Assembly (NCBI GenBank): GCA_006226495.1
Contig: SBGU01000012.1
Span: 1 to 38,575, forward strand
Length of the DNA stretch: 38,575 nucleotides
Direction: 5' to 3'
Source of the DNA: Alphaproteobacteria bacterium
Lineage (GTDB): Bacteria; Pseudomonadota; Alphaproteobacteria; Sphingomonadales; Kordiimonadaceae
In this document: in pieces, positions 16,405 to 24,524 of the stretch
Position numbering within the stretch: position 1 is the first letter of the stretch
How the letters are laid out: every line of letters starts with the position of its first letter
Translations under genes and position numbers: made by a program
The notes under the pieces: generated by a model
Database searches by the model: none
Told to the model about the DNA's origin: nothing
The model's input: the letters and a program-made list of their open reading frames with translations, nothing else

Positions 16405-16680
16405 TGGAATTCCTCCTTGCTGTCGGTTCTTGTGTTTTATGACCGGCGACAGACGACGCGGCATGCCCGCCACGCACTTCCCTGCCCCCGTTCGCGGCAC
16501 AGCATGGCAAAAGCCCACGGGCCCATAAACCCGATTGCGCCCAACCGTGCCCGCACCGCGACGAAAACATTATCGTAAAACAGAAAGAATGGAAGAGGGA
16601 ATGTTGGGGTGTGGGACTCAGTCCCTTTTGCCGAGCTCCGGCCTGATGATTACAAATCAACTGGTTTCGCCACGCCACCT

Positions 16681-16770
16681 CTCCCTCGTCATTCGACGGC
16701 TTGACCGGCGAACCCAGGAACGCAGGCGTCAGGCAATCTGGACTCGCCGATCAAGTCGGCGAGTGACGAT
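16681..16770. repeat. REPIN-like inverted pair A
   Basis: The first unit has CTCCCTCGTC, palindrome 16691-16713 (ATTCGACGG and CCGGCGAAC around CTTGA), then CCAG. After a 28-base gap comes the inverted unit CTGG-less-conserved edge, palindrome 16742-16764 (ACTCGCCGA and TCGGCGAGT around TCAAG), then GACGAT. Edges and loop match the repeats that flank the GIY-YIG gene, but there is no gene between them. Confidence 0.85.
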
Positions 16771-16791
16771 GATGTGTTGAATACCTAACCT

Positions 16792-16935
16792 TTGTCATTC
16801 CGGGGCTTGACCCCGGAATCCATAACCGGGGTGGAGGGCGGGTGGCGCCGGAGGACGGTGGTGTCCGGTCTGGCACCTGGGTGCGCCCTGTTCGGGCACC
16901 GTATGGATGCCGGGATCAGGTCCCGGCATGACAGG
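16792..16935. repeat. REPIN-like inverted pair B (variant stem)
   Basis: The first unit is TTGTCATTC with palindrome 16797-16819 (ATTCCGGGG and CCCCGGAAT around CTTGA), then CCAT. The inverted partner has palindrome 16907-16929 (ATGCCGGGA and TCCCGGCAT around TCAGG), preceded by ATGG and followed by GACAGG. The 87-base spacer has no frame. The 9-5-9 geometry and the GTCATTC and ATCCA edges are those of pair A, while the stem bases differ. Confidence 0.8.
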
Positions 16936-16999
16936 GGTGCCTGGGGCGAAATCAGGAGAGAGGGCGGCAGGCGCGGTCCGTATCGCAAAAAATAAAAAA

Positions 17000-17374
17000 G
17001 CAGATGGCCTGTAAGCCGGGTTCTGTCCGGCGGGTTGCCCCGCCTGGATGGCCATTCCTCTAGGCGGGCTGTTGCCAGCCGCGCTCAAGCGACCTACCAC
17101 GATGACGGCGCGAAAACCCGCCTGTCCACTGAAGGACAATCATCCATTTGGTCTTGCTCCCGGTGGGGTTTACCATGCCGCCCCTGTTGCCAGGCGCGCG
17201 GTGCGCTCTTACCGCACCCTTTCATCCTTGCCGGGCCGAAGCCCTCGGCGGTTTGCTTTCTGTGGCACTTTCCCTGGGGTCGCCCCCGCCGGCCGTTAAC
17301 CGGCACCGTGTTTCCGTGGAGCCCGGACTTTCCTCCCCCCGCTTGCGCGGGCGGCGACCATCCGGCCATCTGCC
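17000..17374 (-). ncRNA. rnpB: RNase P RNA (M1 RNA), class A, alphaproteobacterial
   Basis: Read on the minus strand, the conserved elements appear in order: GAGGAAAGTCCGGGCTCC near the 5' end (17318-17335), GAAAGTGCCACAGAAA, AAGGGTGCGGTAAGAGCGC, AAACCCCACCGGGAGCAAG, AGAGGAATGGCC, and finally GACAGAACCCGGCTTACAGG (17008-17027). The termini pair as helix P1: GCAGATGGCC at the 5' end (complement of 17364-17373) with GGCCATCTGC at the 3' end (complement of 17000-17009). This RNA is the catalytic subunit that trims tRNA 5' leaders. Length of about 375 nt is normal. A promoter lies just upstream and a T-rich tract follows. End positions are good to a few bases. Confidence 0.97.
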
Positions 17375-17380
17375 GGCGGC

Positions 17381-17409
17381 ACGAAACAGCTTTTTTGAGC
17401 GCCCGTCAA
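17381..17409 (-). promoter_or_regulatory. rnpB promoter
   Basis: On the minus strand TTGACG (complement of 17404-17409) is 17 bases from TTTCGT (complement of 17381-17386), placing the start near 17374, exactly where the P1 helix begins. Confidence 0.65.
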
Positions 17410-17533
17410 GGGCCGTTGCGAAGGGTGGGCACAGCCCCGCACGTCAAAGCGGTTGAAACGGACCGCCGTTTGCGGCACAGTCCGCCCCATTGATGGCCCG
17501 ATAAGGGGCCCGAACGTGCCGAGGTACCAAGTG

Positions 17534-17749
17534 ATGAAAAAGCTTTCCCTGATCCCCGCCCTTCTGATGCTGGCTGCCTGCGGCGGCAAGGGCGATGAAA
17601 TCGTGTTCGACACCACGGTCGGCCCCAATACCGCGGCCCAGGTGCAAAGCCTGCCCAAAACCCTTGAAGGCGACCATGCCAATGCCCGCTATTCTTCGGA
17701 AGCCCAGCCGGGCCAGAATATGGTCTCGAAAGACGGTTCGGAAGACTAG
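17534..17749 (+). CDS. Small lipoprotein of unknown function
   Basis: The 71-residue product has a lipoprotein signal: MKK, hydrophobic core, and lipobox LAAC with C16 as the lipidated residue, followed by GGKGDE. The mature part of about 55 residues is hydrophilic and acidic with no motif I recognise. The ATG at 17534 is chosen because the signal peptide begins there and GAGG lies nine bases upstream. The frame upstream to 17453 would bury the signal. It stands alone between rnpB and the next tetR gene. After its stop a GGGGGC/GCCCCC hairpin (17771-17787) could end the transcript, although no U-tract follows. Confidence 0.75.
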   Translation: MKKLSLIPALLMLAACGGKGDEIVFDTTVGPNTAAQVQSLPKTLEGDHANARYSSEAQPGQNMVSKDGSED

Positions 17750-17770
17750 GCCTTCCAGAACAGCCTGACG

Positions 17771-17853
17771 GGGGCGCCCTGCCCCCGATGCAACAGTTTC
17801 AGGAACAGATGCAACAGCTTTTGGCCGCATTTTGTTGCTGATGCAACAAAATG
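17771..17853. repeat. GATGCAACA direct repeats and a perfect hairpin
   Basis: GATGCAACA occurs three times, at 17788, 17808 and 17840. The last forms the right arm of an 11-bp perfect inverted repeat, CATTTTGTTGC (17828-17838) and GCAACAAAATG (17843-17853), with a TGAT loop. A GGGGGC/GCCCCC stem precedes them at 17771-17787. The stretch lies between the lipoprotein stop and the end of the tetR gene at 17918. It may be a terminator or an RNA structure; neither is proven. Confidence 0.6.
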
Positions 17854-17917
17854 GCTCAACCCAGGGCTGCCGGATTCCGGCCCTCAGCCCGGGCCGAAAT
17901 TCATCTTTTGCGGGAAT

Positions 17918-18694
17918 TTATGCGCGGTATAGGCTCAGGAATGCCTTGACCGCCCTGGCCACCTGACGGTCGATCTGCTCGTCGGTCACCGCATCCAGAA
18001 GCCCGATGGTCAGCTCAAAATGCAGGCCGCCCTTCAGAAGCGAGAACAGGATGCCGCAGGCTTCCTCCATCTCGTCGATCCTGAGCGCGCCGCGGTCGAC
18101 CCAGCCCTGCAGGAAGGATTGCAGCTTGGCTTCCATTTCATTGGGGCCGGCTTCCCAGAACAGGCGGGTCAGTTCGGCATTGCCGCTGGCGCCGGCCAAA
18201 AGCCTGTGCACGGCAATGGCTTCCGGGCTCAGGAGCAGGCGGGCATAGGCTTCGCTGACCGCTTCGAGGTCGGCCTCAAGCGTATGGTTGCTGATCCGGC
18301 CCAGCACCACATCGGGGTAATGGGCTTCGATCTTTTGCCGGATGGCCGCGCCAAACAATTGTTCTTTCGAGGAAAAATGGCTGTAGACGGTCTGTTTGGA
18401 CACGCCGGCGCGCTTGGCCACCTCGTCCATGCTGGTGCCGTCGAAGCCGTTTTCCAGGAACAGGGCACCAGCCGCTTCCAGGATGGCGCTGTTTTTCTCC
18501 GCGTCGCGCGGGCGACCACGGGAGGGGCGGTTATCCTGGGTATCGTCGGTGTCGGATGCAACGGGGGCAAACGCGGTTTCGTTCACAAATCTGGCCTTTT
18601 CTGACAGGGACCTATGGTGATGGCAGTGGCACTCCATAGCGCCATCCGCACGATCATGCAAATTTCCGTCCCCGCTGGCCATACGATTTTGCAT
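17918..18694 (-). CDS. TetR/AcrR-family repressor next to RND efflux genes
   Basis: The helix-turn-helix TSMDEVAKRAGVSKQTVYSHFSSKEQLF is clear, and the helical C-terminal region of about 140 residues fits AcrR/AefR-like regulators. The start is uncertain. The longest frame (258 residues from the ATG at 18694) begins only 14 bases from an operator-like palindrome, so the real start is probably downstream: ATG 18682, ATG 18637 (which would give a His/Cys-rich ECHCHHHR leader) or GTG 18586 with AAGG eight bases upstream (222 residues). It is divergent from the membrane-fusion/RND pair, the classic layout for a local repressor of an efflux pump. Two or three related palindromes in the shared control region support this. 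Confidence 0.88.
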   Translation of the reverse strand: MQNRMASGDGNLHDRADGAMECHCHHHRSLSEKARFVNETAFAPVASDTDDTQDNRPSRGRPRDAEKNSAILEAAGALFLENGFDGTSMDEVAKRAGVSKQTVYSHFSSKEQLFGAAIRQKIEAHYPDVVLGRISNHTLEADLEAVSEAYARLLLSPEAIAVHRLLAGASGNAELTRLFWEAGPNEMEAKLQSFLQGWVDRGALRIDEMEEACGILFSLLKGGLHFELTIGLLDAVTDEQIDRQVARAVKAFLSLYRA

Positions 18695-18707
18695 CGCTTG
18701 TATTTTT

Positions 18708-18723
18708 TAGACTAACTGGTCTA
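18708..18723. promoter_or_regulatory. TetR-type operator, site A
   Basis: TAGACTAACTGGTCTA is an inverted repeat (TAGAC/GTCTA) just upstream of the tetR frame. It shares the pattern TAGACT-N4-RGTCYA with site B, read on the opposite strand there. Confidence 0.6.
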
Positions 18724-18810
18724 CAAATATCAGAACCGATACCCCATATGCAAGCGTACAAGGGGGCGTGACCGCTTTTTCCGCTACGGAAACCGCCACA
18801 AATTAATTAC

Positions 18811-18841
18811 TGGACTATACAGTCTATTTTATATATAGACT
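18811..18841. promoter_or_regulatory. TetR-type operators and promoter of the RND operon, site B
   Basis: TGGACTATACAGTCTA (18811-18826) reads TAGACTGTATAGTCCA on the other strand and matches site A. It overlaps a second perfect inverted repeat with AGTCTAT (18821-18827) and ATAGACT (18835-18841). A possible promoter, TGGACT (18811-18816) and TATAGA (18834-18839) with 17-bp spacing, is entirely covered by these sites, as expected for repression. The pairing with the neighbouring TetR is inferred. Confidence 0.65.
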
Positions 18842-18932
18842 GAGCAAATCTGTGATTATAACAGCGTTGGGCATGCGGAAACGACCGGGAATCCGGCGCG
18901 GCCCGGGGCACGAACAGCAGGAAATCCAGTTC

Positions 18933-20090
18933 ATGAAAGTCAGCCGCCCTCCCCTCGTGAAAGCCGCCGGTGCGCTTGTGGCCGCGGGTCTTGTCAGCAG
19001 CTTTTTTGCCTTGCGTATCAGTGCCGGCGCCGAAGAAAAACCCTTCCAGTCGCGCATCATGCCGGTCCTCGCCACCACGGTCGAAATCGACGACAGCTTC
19101 GAGGCCAAACGCAGCTTCACGGGCCGCGCGGTGCCGGGGCGCATCAGCAATATCGCGTTCGAACTGGGTGGCACGGTCAAATCCGTGCATGTGGACCTGG
19201 GCGATACGGTCGAGGCCGGCGCCGTGCTGGCGGACCTTGATACCAGCCGCCTCATAGCGCGCCGCGCCGAACTGCGGGCCGAGGCCGACGAGGTCGAAGC
19301 CTCGCTCGATCTCGCGGAACGCACGCTCAAGCGCACGCGCGAAACCTTTGCGGGCGGCCATGTTTCGGCCCAGAAACTGGATGAAACCGAAGCCAATGCC
19401 ATCAGCCTCAGGGCGCGCCAGAAACGCCTGGCCGCCAGCATCGAAGCGCTGGAGGTCGATATCAGCAAGGCCCATGTCACCGCCCCCTTCACCGGCGTGA
19501 TCACGCGCCGGTTCCTGGATGAAGGCACGGTGGTCGCGGGGGGCACGCCGGTGGTCGAACTCAGCGAAAACACCCATATGGAAGCCCATATCGGCATGCC
19601 GCCCGAACAGGCGCAAGCCGTTGAAGCTGGGGCGAAAATAGAAATCCGCAACGGCCGGCGCGAACCCATTGAAGGCGCGCGGCTGCGCTCGCTGGTGCCC
19701 GTGATCGAGGGCCAGACCCGCACCATGATGGTCACCTTCGACCTGCCGGACGGTTCGGTCAGCCGGGGCGAACTGGTGACCGCCGTGGTGCGCGACCGGC
19801 AATCGGCACGCGGCACCTGGCTGCCCATGCGGGCCCTGTCGTCCGACGTGCGCGGCCTGTGGCGGGTGTACAAGGTGGTGGGTGAAGGCGACGCCCGGCA
19901 TGTGCAGTTCGAAAATGTGCAGATTCTCTATACCGATGTCGACCGGGTGTATGTGACCGGCACCATCGCCGCCGGCGACCGGGTTGTAGCCGACGGTATC
20001 GAACGGCTGGCCCCCGGGCAGCGGGTGTCGATCCTGGACCGGCCCGCGGACGGCAAGGCCGATACCAGCCTCGCTGACGCGCAGCACTGA
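18933..20090 (+). CDS. RND efflux periplasmic adaptor (HlyD/MFP family)
   Basis: The 385-residue adaptor has an N-terminal membrane anchor (about residues 8-27, no lipobox). Next comes a split lipoyl domain: SNIAFELGGTVKSVHVDLGDTVEAGAVLADLD before a coiled-coil hairpin (about 105-165, RAELRAEADEVEASLDLAE onward), and KAHVTAPFTGVITRRFLDEGTVV after it. Beta-barrel and membrane-proximal domains follow. Such proteins link an inner-membrane RND pump to an outer-membrane channel. The ATG at 18933 is chosen for AGGA ten bases upstream and the anchor starting there. It lies 14 bases before the RND gene, downstream of the TetR operators. No outer-membrane channel gene is present, so a TolC-type protein from elsewhere must be used. 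Confidence 0.92.
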   Translation: MKVSRPPLVKAAGALVAAGLVSSFFALRISAGAEEKPFQSRIMPVLATTVEIDDSFEAKRSFTGRAVPGRISNIAFELGGTVKSVHVDLGDTVEAGAVLADLDTSRLIARRAELRAEADEVEASLDLAERTLKRTRETFAGGHVSAQKLDETEANAISLRARQKRLAASIEALEVDISKAHVTAPFTGVITRRFLDEGTVVAGGTPVVELSENTHMEAHIGMPPEQAQAVEAGAKIEIRNGRREPIEGARLRSLVPVIEGQTRTMMVTFDLPDGSVSRGELVTAVVRDRQSARGTWLPMRALSSDVRGLWRVYKVVGEGDARHVQFENVQILYTDVDRVYVTGTIAAGDRVVADGIERLAPGQRVSILDRPADGKADTSLADAQH

Positions 20091-20104
20091 CAGGAGCCGG
20101 TTCC

Positions 20105-23100
20105 ATGAAAGGCTCGCTCTATAATCACCCGCGTCTGGTGTGGCTGATCCTCCTCCTGATCGTCATCGCCGGTTTCAACAGCTATTACACCATGCCGCGC
20201 CTTGAAGACCCGCACATGCAAAGCCGGGTCGTGCAGGTGACCACCTTCTACCCCGGCGCCGACGCCGAACGGGTGGAAGCAGAAGTTACTGAAAAGATTG
20301 AAAGAAAAATCCGTGAGGTGCCGGAAGTCAAGAAGGTCTGGGGCGCATCGAACCCCGGCATTTCGCTGATCACGGTCGAACTCGAGGACCGGATCGACGA
20401 CGCCAAACCGATCACGGCACGCCTTCGCGACAAGGTTTCGGAGGTCACCGACCTGCCCGAAGGTGCCACCGCGCCCGACTTTTCCGACACCCGCATCTAT
20501 GCCCATTCCGCCATCCTGGCGCTGACCTGGCATTCCGACAGCCCGATCAATTATGCGATCCTCGGGCGCCATGCCGCCGAACTGGAAAGCCGTATCCGCA
20601 ATTTGGCGGGCACCGATTTTGTCGACGTGCTGGGGCTGCCGGCCGAAGAAATCCGCGTCAGTGTCGATGATGCCGACCTGGCGGCGCACGGCTTCACCAT
20701 GGCCGATGTTGCCGCCCGCATAAGGGGTTCGGACGCCCGCGGCGCCGCCGGTGTGGTCTCCAGCGAGCAGAACCGGCTGGTGGTGCAGGTCTCCGGCGCG
20801 CTCGACAGCCTGGACCGTATCCGTCGCATTCCGCTTGGGCTTGACCAGGCCGGCGCCAGCCTGCGCCTCGGCGACGTGGCCACGGTCGAACGCACGTTTG
20901 AAAGCCCGCCCAGCCACCTGGCGCTTCTGGACGGCGATTATGGTGTCGTGGTCGCGGCCCGCATGTTCGAGGATTACCGCATCGACGCCTGGTCCGACCA
21001 ACTGGGTGCCCTGATGGCGGAAACCGAACAAAGCCTGCCGTCCAGCATCAAGCTCCGACGTATTTTCGACCAGCGCGACTATGCCGACGCCCGCCTGCAC
21101 GGCCTGATGGGCAACCTGGCCCAGGGTGCCTTTGTGGTGCTGGTGGTGCTGTTCATCTCGCTTGGCTGGCGCGCGTCGCTGGTTTCGGCCTCGATCCTGC
21201 CCCTGACCCTGTTGGCCGCCATCGCGATTGCCGATTTTGTCGGCCTTCGTATCCAGCAGGTGCTGGTGACCGGGCTGATTGTGGCGCTGGGCATCATGGT
21301 CGACAATGCCATTGTCATCACCGACGAGATCCAGCATCTGCGCCTCAAGGGCGTGCGCCGCTCGGTCGCCGTGGCCATGACCACCCGCAAACTGTGGCTG
21401 CCGCTTCTGGGCAGCACGCTCACCACCATCATCGCCTTCATGCCGCTTGTGTTGATGCCCGGCAATGCTGGCGACTTCCTGCTTGGCGTGCCCGTGGCGG
21501 TGATTGCGTCGTTGGTGGCATCCTATGTCATTGGTTTCACGATCATTTCGGCGGTGGCCGGCCGGGTGCTCGAAGGCCGCAAACCGGGGGCTGAGCCCGC
21601 ACCGCGCACCTGGTGGCGCGACGGTATCGAAGGCAGGTTCCTGTCGGTCCCGTTCCGGCGCAGCCTTGTATGGTCGGTGCGGCATCCGGTGCTGTCGATG
21701 CTGGTGGCGACCGCGATCCCGCTCATGGGCTTTGTGCTTGCGGGTCAACTGACCGAACAGTTTTTCCCGGTCAGCGACCGCAACCAGTTCCGTATCCAGG
21801 TCTATATGCCATCGCAGGCCTCGATCGAGGAAACCAGGGGTGCGGTCGAAAAAATCGACCGCTACCTGACCGGTTTTGACGAGGTGCGCTACCGCCACTG
21901 GTTCATCGGCACCCGCCCTGCCAAATTCTATTACAGCATGATCGCCAAGAACGACGGCATCGTCTCCGCCGCCGAAGCGGCCATAACTACCGGTAATTTC
22001 GAGGAAATTCCGGTTCTGGTGCCGCGCCTGCAGGACGAGCTGGCACTGCTGGTTCCCGAAGCCACGATCCTGGTGCAGGAACTGGGTACCGGCCCGCCGA
22101 TTGCCGCCCCCGTGGAGGTGCGTGTCATGGGTCCGGACCTTGCGGTGCTGGAAGCGCTGGGCGACGAGCTCCGGACCGTGATCAGCGAACTGCCGGATGT
22201 CACCTACACCCGCACATCCCTGAAGGCCGGGCGCCCGATGGTGACGGTGGCGGCACGGGAAGACGATGTTTCGGTCACCGGCCTGACCCTCAGCCAGCTT
22301 GAACAGCAGTTGCAGGGCCTGACAGGCGGTATTGTCGCAACCTACCTGATCGAACAGACACAGCAGGTGCCGGTGCGCCTGATCGCCAACCGCGCCAGCC
22401 GGACCGATATCGACTCCATCGCGAACATGAGCCTGTTTGGTCCCAATGCCCGCATCGAAGGCGACCAGTCCTACCTGGATGTGCCGGTATCCGCCGTGGC
22501 CGACGTGCAGCTCACCACCAAGGTCGGCACCATCGAACATAACGACGGTGAACGCATGAACAAGGTCCAGGCCTACCTGAACTATGGCGTGCTGCCCGAA
22601 GTGGCGATGCAGAATCTCGGGAAGGCGCTGGCGTTGCATCCGGTGACACCGCCGCCCGGCTATCGCATTGAATTTGGTGGTGAAAGTGAAAAGCGGGACG
22701 AGGCCCTGGGCCAGTTGTTTGGCACGGTCGGGCTGTTGATGGTGCTGATGCTGCTCGCAATCGTCTTGACCTTCAACAGCTTCCGGCTGGCGTTCGTCAC
22801 CTTCGCGGCGGCTGTGCAGGCGGCGGGCCTTGGCCTGTTCTCCTTGTGGTTCTTCGATTTCCCGCTCAGCTTCGTGGTCATCTTCGGCCTCATGGGCCTT
22901 GTGGGCCTTGCGATCAACGCCGCCATTGTCATCCTGTCGGAACTGCGCGGCATGCCGGATGCCCGCGCAGGCGATACCGACGCGGTGATCCATGGTGTCA
23001 TGAAAACCGGCCGGCACATCCTGTCGACCACCATCACCACGGTGGGCGGCTTCACGCCGCTCATCCTGGCCGGTGGCGCCTTCTGGCCGCCGTTTGCGGT

Positions 23101-23251
23101 TGCTATCGCCGGCGGCGCCTTCCTGTCGATGGTGGTCAGCTTCTATTTCGCGCCGGCTGCGTTCCTGTGGCTTACCCGCATGCGACCGGTGACGGCCCCG
23201 GGCGGTGAAACCCCGGCACCGGCGGCAGGCACCGAAGCGACAAGCCACTGA
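20105..23251 (+). CDS. RND efflux transporter permease (AcrB-like)
   Basis: The 1048-residue pump has the RND layout: one N-terminal helix, a large periplasmic loop, TM2-6 (about 335-510), a second helix and loop, and TM8-12 (about 870-1030). TM4 carries the proton-relay Asp in GIMVDNAIVITDE (D400). The adjacent position is Asn, not the second Asp of AcrB, which is common in less-studied RND branches. AGGAG lies eight bases before the ATG. With the adaptor it should export lipophilic compounds using the proton gradient. Substrate range cannot be read from the sequence. An ideal hairpin terminator follows. Confidence 0.93.
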   Translation: MKGSLYNHPRLVWLILLLIVIAGFNSYYTMPRLEDPHMQSRVVQVTTFYPGADAERVEAEVTEKIERKIREVPEVKKVWGASNPGISLITVELEDRIDDAKPITARLRDKVSEVTDLPEGATAPDFSDTRIYAHSAILALTWHSDSPINYAILGRHAAELESRIRNLAGTDFVDVLGLPAEEIRVSVDDADLAAHGFTMADVAARIRGSDARGAAGVVSSEQNRLVVQVSGALDSLDRIRRIPLGLDQAGASLRLGDVATVERTFESPPSHLALLDGDYGVVVAARMFEDYRIDAWSDQLGALMAETEQSLPSSIKLRRIFDQRDYADARLHGLMGNLAQGAFVVLVVLFISLGWRASLVSASILPLTLLAAIAIADFVGLRIQQVLVTGLIVALGIMVDNAIVITDEIQHLRLKGVRRSVAVAMTTRKLWLPLLGSTLTTIIAFMPLVLMPGNAGDFLLGVPVAVIASLVASYVIGFTIISAVAGRVLEGRKPGAEPAPRTWWRDGIEGRFLSVPFRRSLVWSVRHPVLSMLVATAIPLMGFVLAGQLTEQFFPVSDRNQFRIQVYMPSQASIEETRGAVEKIDRYLTGFDEVRYRHWFIGTRPAKFYYSMIAKNDGIVSAAEAAITTGNFEEIPVLVPRLQDELALLVPEATILVQELGTGPPIAAPVEVRVMGPDLAVLEALGDELRTVISELPDVTYTRTSLKAGRPMVTVAAREDDVSVTGLTLSQLEQQLQGLTGGIVATYLIEQTQQVPVRLIANRASRTDIDSIANMSLFGPNARIEGDQSYLDVPVSAVADVQLTTKVGTIEHNDGERMNKVQAYLNYGVLPEVAMQNLGKALALHPVTPPPGYRIEFGGESEKRDEALGQLFGTVGLLMVLMLLAIVLTFNSFRLAFVTFAAAVQAAGLGLFSLWFFDFPLSFVVIFGLMGLVGLAINAAIVILSELRGMPDARAGDTDAVIHGVMKTGRHILSTTITTVGGFTPLILAGGAFWPPFAVAIAGGAFLSMVVSFYFAPAAFLWLTRMRPVTAPGGETPAPAAGTEATSH

Positions 23252-23261
23252 TAAAAAAGAG

Positions 23262-23288
23262 AAACGGGCCCAAAAAGGCCCGTTTTTT
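23262..23288. terminator. Bidirectional intrinsic terminator
   Basis: AAACGGGCC and GGCCCGTTT surround a six-base loop, with a T-run on the right and an A-run on the left. It separates the RND gene from the convergent helical-protein gene. Confidence 0.9.
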
Positions 23289-23309
23289 ATCACCGGTTTC
23301 AGCGCCAGC

Positions 23310-24524
23310 CTAGTCCAGCATCGGTGCCATCAGCGCCAGCGCCAGCGCCTGGTTGTCGTCGTCTTCCATGGCTTCAACGATGATGCGCGACAATTGCAGG
23401 TCATTGTTATCGAGCGCGCCTTCCATCAGTTCAAGCCGCACGATATCCCGCTCGTAGGCACCGGGCAGTGCCTGCACCTCAACCAGGGTTTCCCGCACCT
23501 GGGCCGCAAGGATACTGACATCAGACGAAGCCTTCAGGGACGCAAGATACCGGGCCTTCTCGGCAACGGCCTGGAAGGCATCCAGCCGCTTGAGCGCCAT
23601 TTCCAGCCGGCCGGTCGCGGCTTCGACGGGGCCGATCTTTTCGGCGAACGAGGCCAGTTCGTCCTTTGCACGCAGGCGGCTGCCATGCAGCATGGCCAGT
23701 TCATAGCTGGCTTCGACAAATACGCTGTCCATGCCGGCATTCAGCATGTTGCGGGCCCTGAGGGCGGTCACGTCGGCGCGGGTCTGGATACCGATCACCG
23801 ACGGGAACATGTCATCCGCTTCCGCAAGATAATAGTTGCGTTCGCCCGCCTTGCCCATGCGGTCGCCGATGATGGCAAGCTGCACAAAACCGCGGTAGCG
23901 CAGGTCGGGGCGCATGTTTTCGCGGACTTCCGCATCCAGCGTTTCAAGGTCGACCGCCTGCAGGGAATCCCGGGGTGCAAGTGTCAGCAGGGTCATGCGC
24001 TGCCAGAAGGCGCGGGTCTGGTTGTGCATCTGCTTCAAGGCCACCCGCCCGTCGGACAGCGCACCGCGCTTGTAGGCGGCAGCAGCAATCTGCGACAGCA
24101 CCTTGTCCTGGATCGAGGGATTCTGGATTTCTTCGGTCAGCGCCAGGGCGCCGGCCATGTCGCCGGCCTGTGCCATCAGGGGCGCGATATCATGGATCTT
24201 TTCCTGGGTCACCAGCGACAGGCGCACGGCCCTGGCTTCATCAAGCGCCAGCTTCAAGGTATCGAGCGCCTCCTGCTTCTGGCCGGTCTCGATCATGGAC
24301 CGGGCCACGCCCACCAGCACCTTCGCGCGTTCGACCCCGAACTCCTCGGAAATAACCGTCTGGATTGCAGAGGTGAAAGCACAGTCCCGAGTCGGCGCCT
24401 CCAGACAGGCCACGGTCTGGGCGTTCGGCTGGTGATCCGTGCTGACGGCACCGTTCTGGCCATTTTGCGCCAGCACGGGTGTTGCCATCAGCATCAGGCA
24501 GGAAGTGGCAAGGAATCTGTTCAT
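23310..24524 (-). CDS. Periplasmic helical-repeat protein of unknown function
   Basis: The 404-residue protein has a signal peptide (MNRFLATSC, hydrophobic core, cut after VLA at residue 19). Two cysteines follow within TVACLEAPTRDCAF (about 38-51), probably a disulfide. The rest is a run of amphipathic helices rich in Ala, Leu, Glu and Arg, in the style of TPR/SEL1 solenoids, though no repeat is regular enough to name. GGGGA lies before the ATG, and that ATG overlaps the ampD stop by four bases (ATGA). It ends a four-gene operon with djlA, an EamA exporter and ampD, so a role in the envelope or murein turnover is possible. That is inference from context. Confidence 0.72.
   Translation of the reverse strand: MNRFLATSCLMLMATPVLAQNGQNGAVSTDHQPNAQTVACLEAPTRDCAFTSAIQTVISEEFGVERAKVLVGVARSMIETGQKQEALDTLKLALDEARAVRLSLVTQEKIHDIAPLMAQAGDMAGALALTEEIQNPSIQDKVLSQIAAAAYKRGALSDGRVALKQMHNQTRAFWQRMTLLTLAPRDSLQAVDLETLDAEVRENMRPDLRYRGFVQLAIIGDRMGKAGERNYYLAEADDMFPSVIGIQTRADVTALRARNMLNAGMDSVFVEASYELAMLHGSRLRAKDELASFAEKIGPVEAATGRLEMALKRLDAFQAVAEKARYLASLKASSDVSILAAQVRETLVEVQALPGAYERDIVRLELMEGALDNNDLQLSRIIVEAMEDDDNQALALALMAPMLD

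Larger units (their letters stand above)
16405..16999. other. Gene-free region rich in REP-like palindromes
   Basis: About 600 bases lie between the DUF885 start and the 3' end of rnpB. The left part (16405-16670) should hold the DUF885 promoter; I see no coding frame or clear boxes. The right part holds two inverted pairs of palindromes, listed separately, followed by the T-rich terminator of rnpB on the minus strand (A-rich 16986-16999 on the plus strand). Confidence 0.7.

Noticed and set aside
16797-16929. Rho-independent terminators
   Set aside because: The palindromes are strong but lack U-tracts, come in inverted pairs and share sequence edges with repeats elsewhere, so they are better explained as a repeat family.
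19928-23293. Very long open frame on the minus strand opposite the RND genes, and similar ones opposite the FAD-methyltransferase (991-3099) and 5-oxoprolinase (35289-38072)
   Set aside because: In GC-rich DNA the antisense frame of a real gene often lacks stops. The products are His/Gln/Arg/Gly-rich with no domains, and the plus-strand genes are certain.
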